Source: Candidatus Bathyarchaeota archaeon
GTDB lineage: Archaea > Thermoproteota > Bathyarchaeia > TCS64
NCBI GenBank assembly: GCA_937877765.1
Contig: CALGBN010000040.1
Location: forward strand, 1 to 5,566
Length of the DNA: 5,566 bases
Direction of reading: 5' to 3'
Position 1 is the first letter of the stretch. Each line of letters starts with the position of its first letter. The position numbers and the translations under genes were made by a program. Shown here one piece after another: positions 4,943-5,566 of the stretch. Under the pieces are notes generated by a model, which ran no database searches, had not been told where the DNA came from, and saw only the letters and a program-made list of their open reading frames with translations.

Positions 4943-5006
4943 TTCGTATTTCCTGAAGACATATACCTAGAGTATCAAATCTGTTAAGATAGGAGATTTA
5001 GAGAGT

Positions 5007-5554
5007 TTAACCACAAAATTGTTTTTTATATTCTCTATCTAGAATCGTCATGAAATTATGGAGATTATTTATTACTTCATGCATTAGTGACTCGTTTATT
5101 GATATTTGATCGCCTATCTTGTATGAAGAGTCTTTAACTCGCCTCATAAATTTATCATCAATTATTCCTTCATTATGGACAAGAACATGTCGTATATTTA
5201 GAATTTCATTTATATTGTCATCATAATTGTGTATGTCAGGTGGAAGCAAAACGATTCTCTTCTTAACGCGTTTTAATTTTTGATCCATGTATCTAATTGA
5301 GTGATTAGGCGATACAACTTCAAGTACATCATTGATATAGAATTCAAAAAGTGATGCACTAAAAATGATTGTTAACATCAAAAAATTTCGTGGAAGCTCA
5401 GCATGATCATTTACATATTCCCTCTTCTTTTCGTTAATTAGTTGCACCAATTCAGGTTCAAGAATTTTTATTTTATTTGCCTTTACATTTCGAGCGAATC
5501 TATCTAGAAAATTGGCTCGTTGAAAATCATGAAAAGCTTGGACATTATTTTGTG
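5007..5554 (-). CDS. HEPN-domain protein (RiboL-PSP-HEPN-like, putative ribonuclease), 5'-truncated
   Basis: HEPN domains are all-helical and often act as metal-independent RNases in toxin-antitoxin, abortive-infection and CRISPR systems. The catalytic Rx4-6H motif is visible as RHVLVH: the Arg codon is at 5190-5192, the His codon at 5175-5177, and a polar residue follows the Arg as is typical. The surrounding NINEILNIRHVLVHNEGIIDDKF and the helix FLMLTIIFSASLFEFYINDVLEVV match the RiboL-PSP-like HEPN group. The frame stays open past the TTG at 5450 to the contig edge, adding about 34 residues (NNVQAFHDFQRANFLDRF and onward). The true start therefore lies outside and TTG 5450 is probably not it. 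At least 181 residues remain, ending with TAA. Sampled lines are about 32% GC against about 50-55% elsewhere, which suggests horizontal transfer. No partner antitoxin is seen downstream; one could lie upstream off the contig. Confidence 0.72.
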
Positions 5555-5566
5555 CTGTCTCTTATA
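5555..5566. other. Nextera mosaic-end adapter remnant (not genomic)
   Basis: CTGTCTCTTATA is the first 12 nt of the reverse complement of the Tn5 mosaic end used in Nextera libraries. It directly follows genomic sequence and creates a false in-frame stop (TAA at 5564-5562 on the minus strand) for the HEPN gene. It should be trimmed. Confidence 0.95.

Larger units (their letters stand above)
4751..5006. other. 256-nt non-coding stretch between the M19 and HEPN genes
   Basis: No credible coding region is seen on either strand. The stretch holds the M19 promoter region (about 4771-4786), nested inverted repeats (4793-4852), a small AGCC/GGCT stem (4883-4895), an 11-C run (4899-4909) and an ACATGA-T-TCATGT dyad (4930-4942). 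From about 4925 onward the DNA becomes AT-rich like the HEPN gene. It may mark the boundary of acquired DNA or contain a structured RNA. I recognise no known RNA family in it. Confidence 0.6.

Noticed and set aside
48..5554. CRISPR array
   Set aside because: No regularly spaced repeats of 24-37 bp with unique spacers are present; the GGTTTAT repeats are too short and too close.

Overview
This window is a fragment of an archaeal genome. The evidence is a block of archaeal/eukaryotic-type genes: uS15 (S15P), a RecJ/GAN-like DHH nuclease, the KEOPS subunit Pcc1 and eS1 (S3Ae). Several start codons also have TATA-like boxes at archaeal spacing and no Shine-Dalgarno sequence. The genus or phylum cannot be fixed by eye. 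Both ends are artificial. Positions 1-47 are an Illumina Nextera P5/i5 adapter, including an 8-nt index, and positions 5555-5566 are the start of the opposite Nextera mosaic end. The genomic insert is therefore about 48-5554, and both terminal genes are cut.

Left part (48-3188, mostly + strand): the C-terminal two thirds of uS15, then 8 nt later the DHH/DHHA1 nuclease. A 130-nt gap with its own promoter leads to Pcc1. A DsrE-family gene lies on the opposite strand, and eS1 follows with its own TATA box and Shine-Dalgarno. These are translation, tRNA-modification (t6A) and replication/repair genes that often sit together in archaea; the antisense DsrE gene is an insertion into this arrangement. 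The start of eS1 is ambiguous: an ideal SD-ATG at 2605 is one frame off from the gene, so a missing base is suspected.

Middle part (3189-4750): a single-domain lipocalin-like protein (+ strand) converges on an M19 (membrane/renal dipeptidase) family enzyme on the - strand. Their stop codons overlap by 4 nt. The M19 protein lacks the usual N-terminal HxD metal ligands, and a Gln stands at the normal bridging Glu, so it belongs to a divergent subgroup.

Right part (4751-5554): a 256-nt non-coding stretch with nested inverted repeats, an 11-C run and a short dyad. It is followed by a 5'-truncated HEPN-domain gene on the - strand with an RHVLVH (Rx4H) ribonuclease motif. This gene is much more AT-rich (about 32% GC in sampled lines, against about 50-55% elsewhere), which suggests an acquired defence or toxin-type gene at the edge of the contig. 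No rRNA, tRNA, CRISPR array or native insertion sequence was seen.
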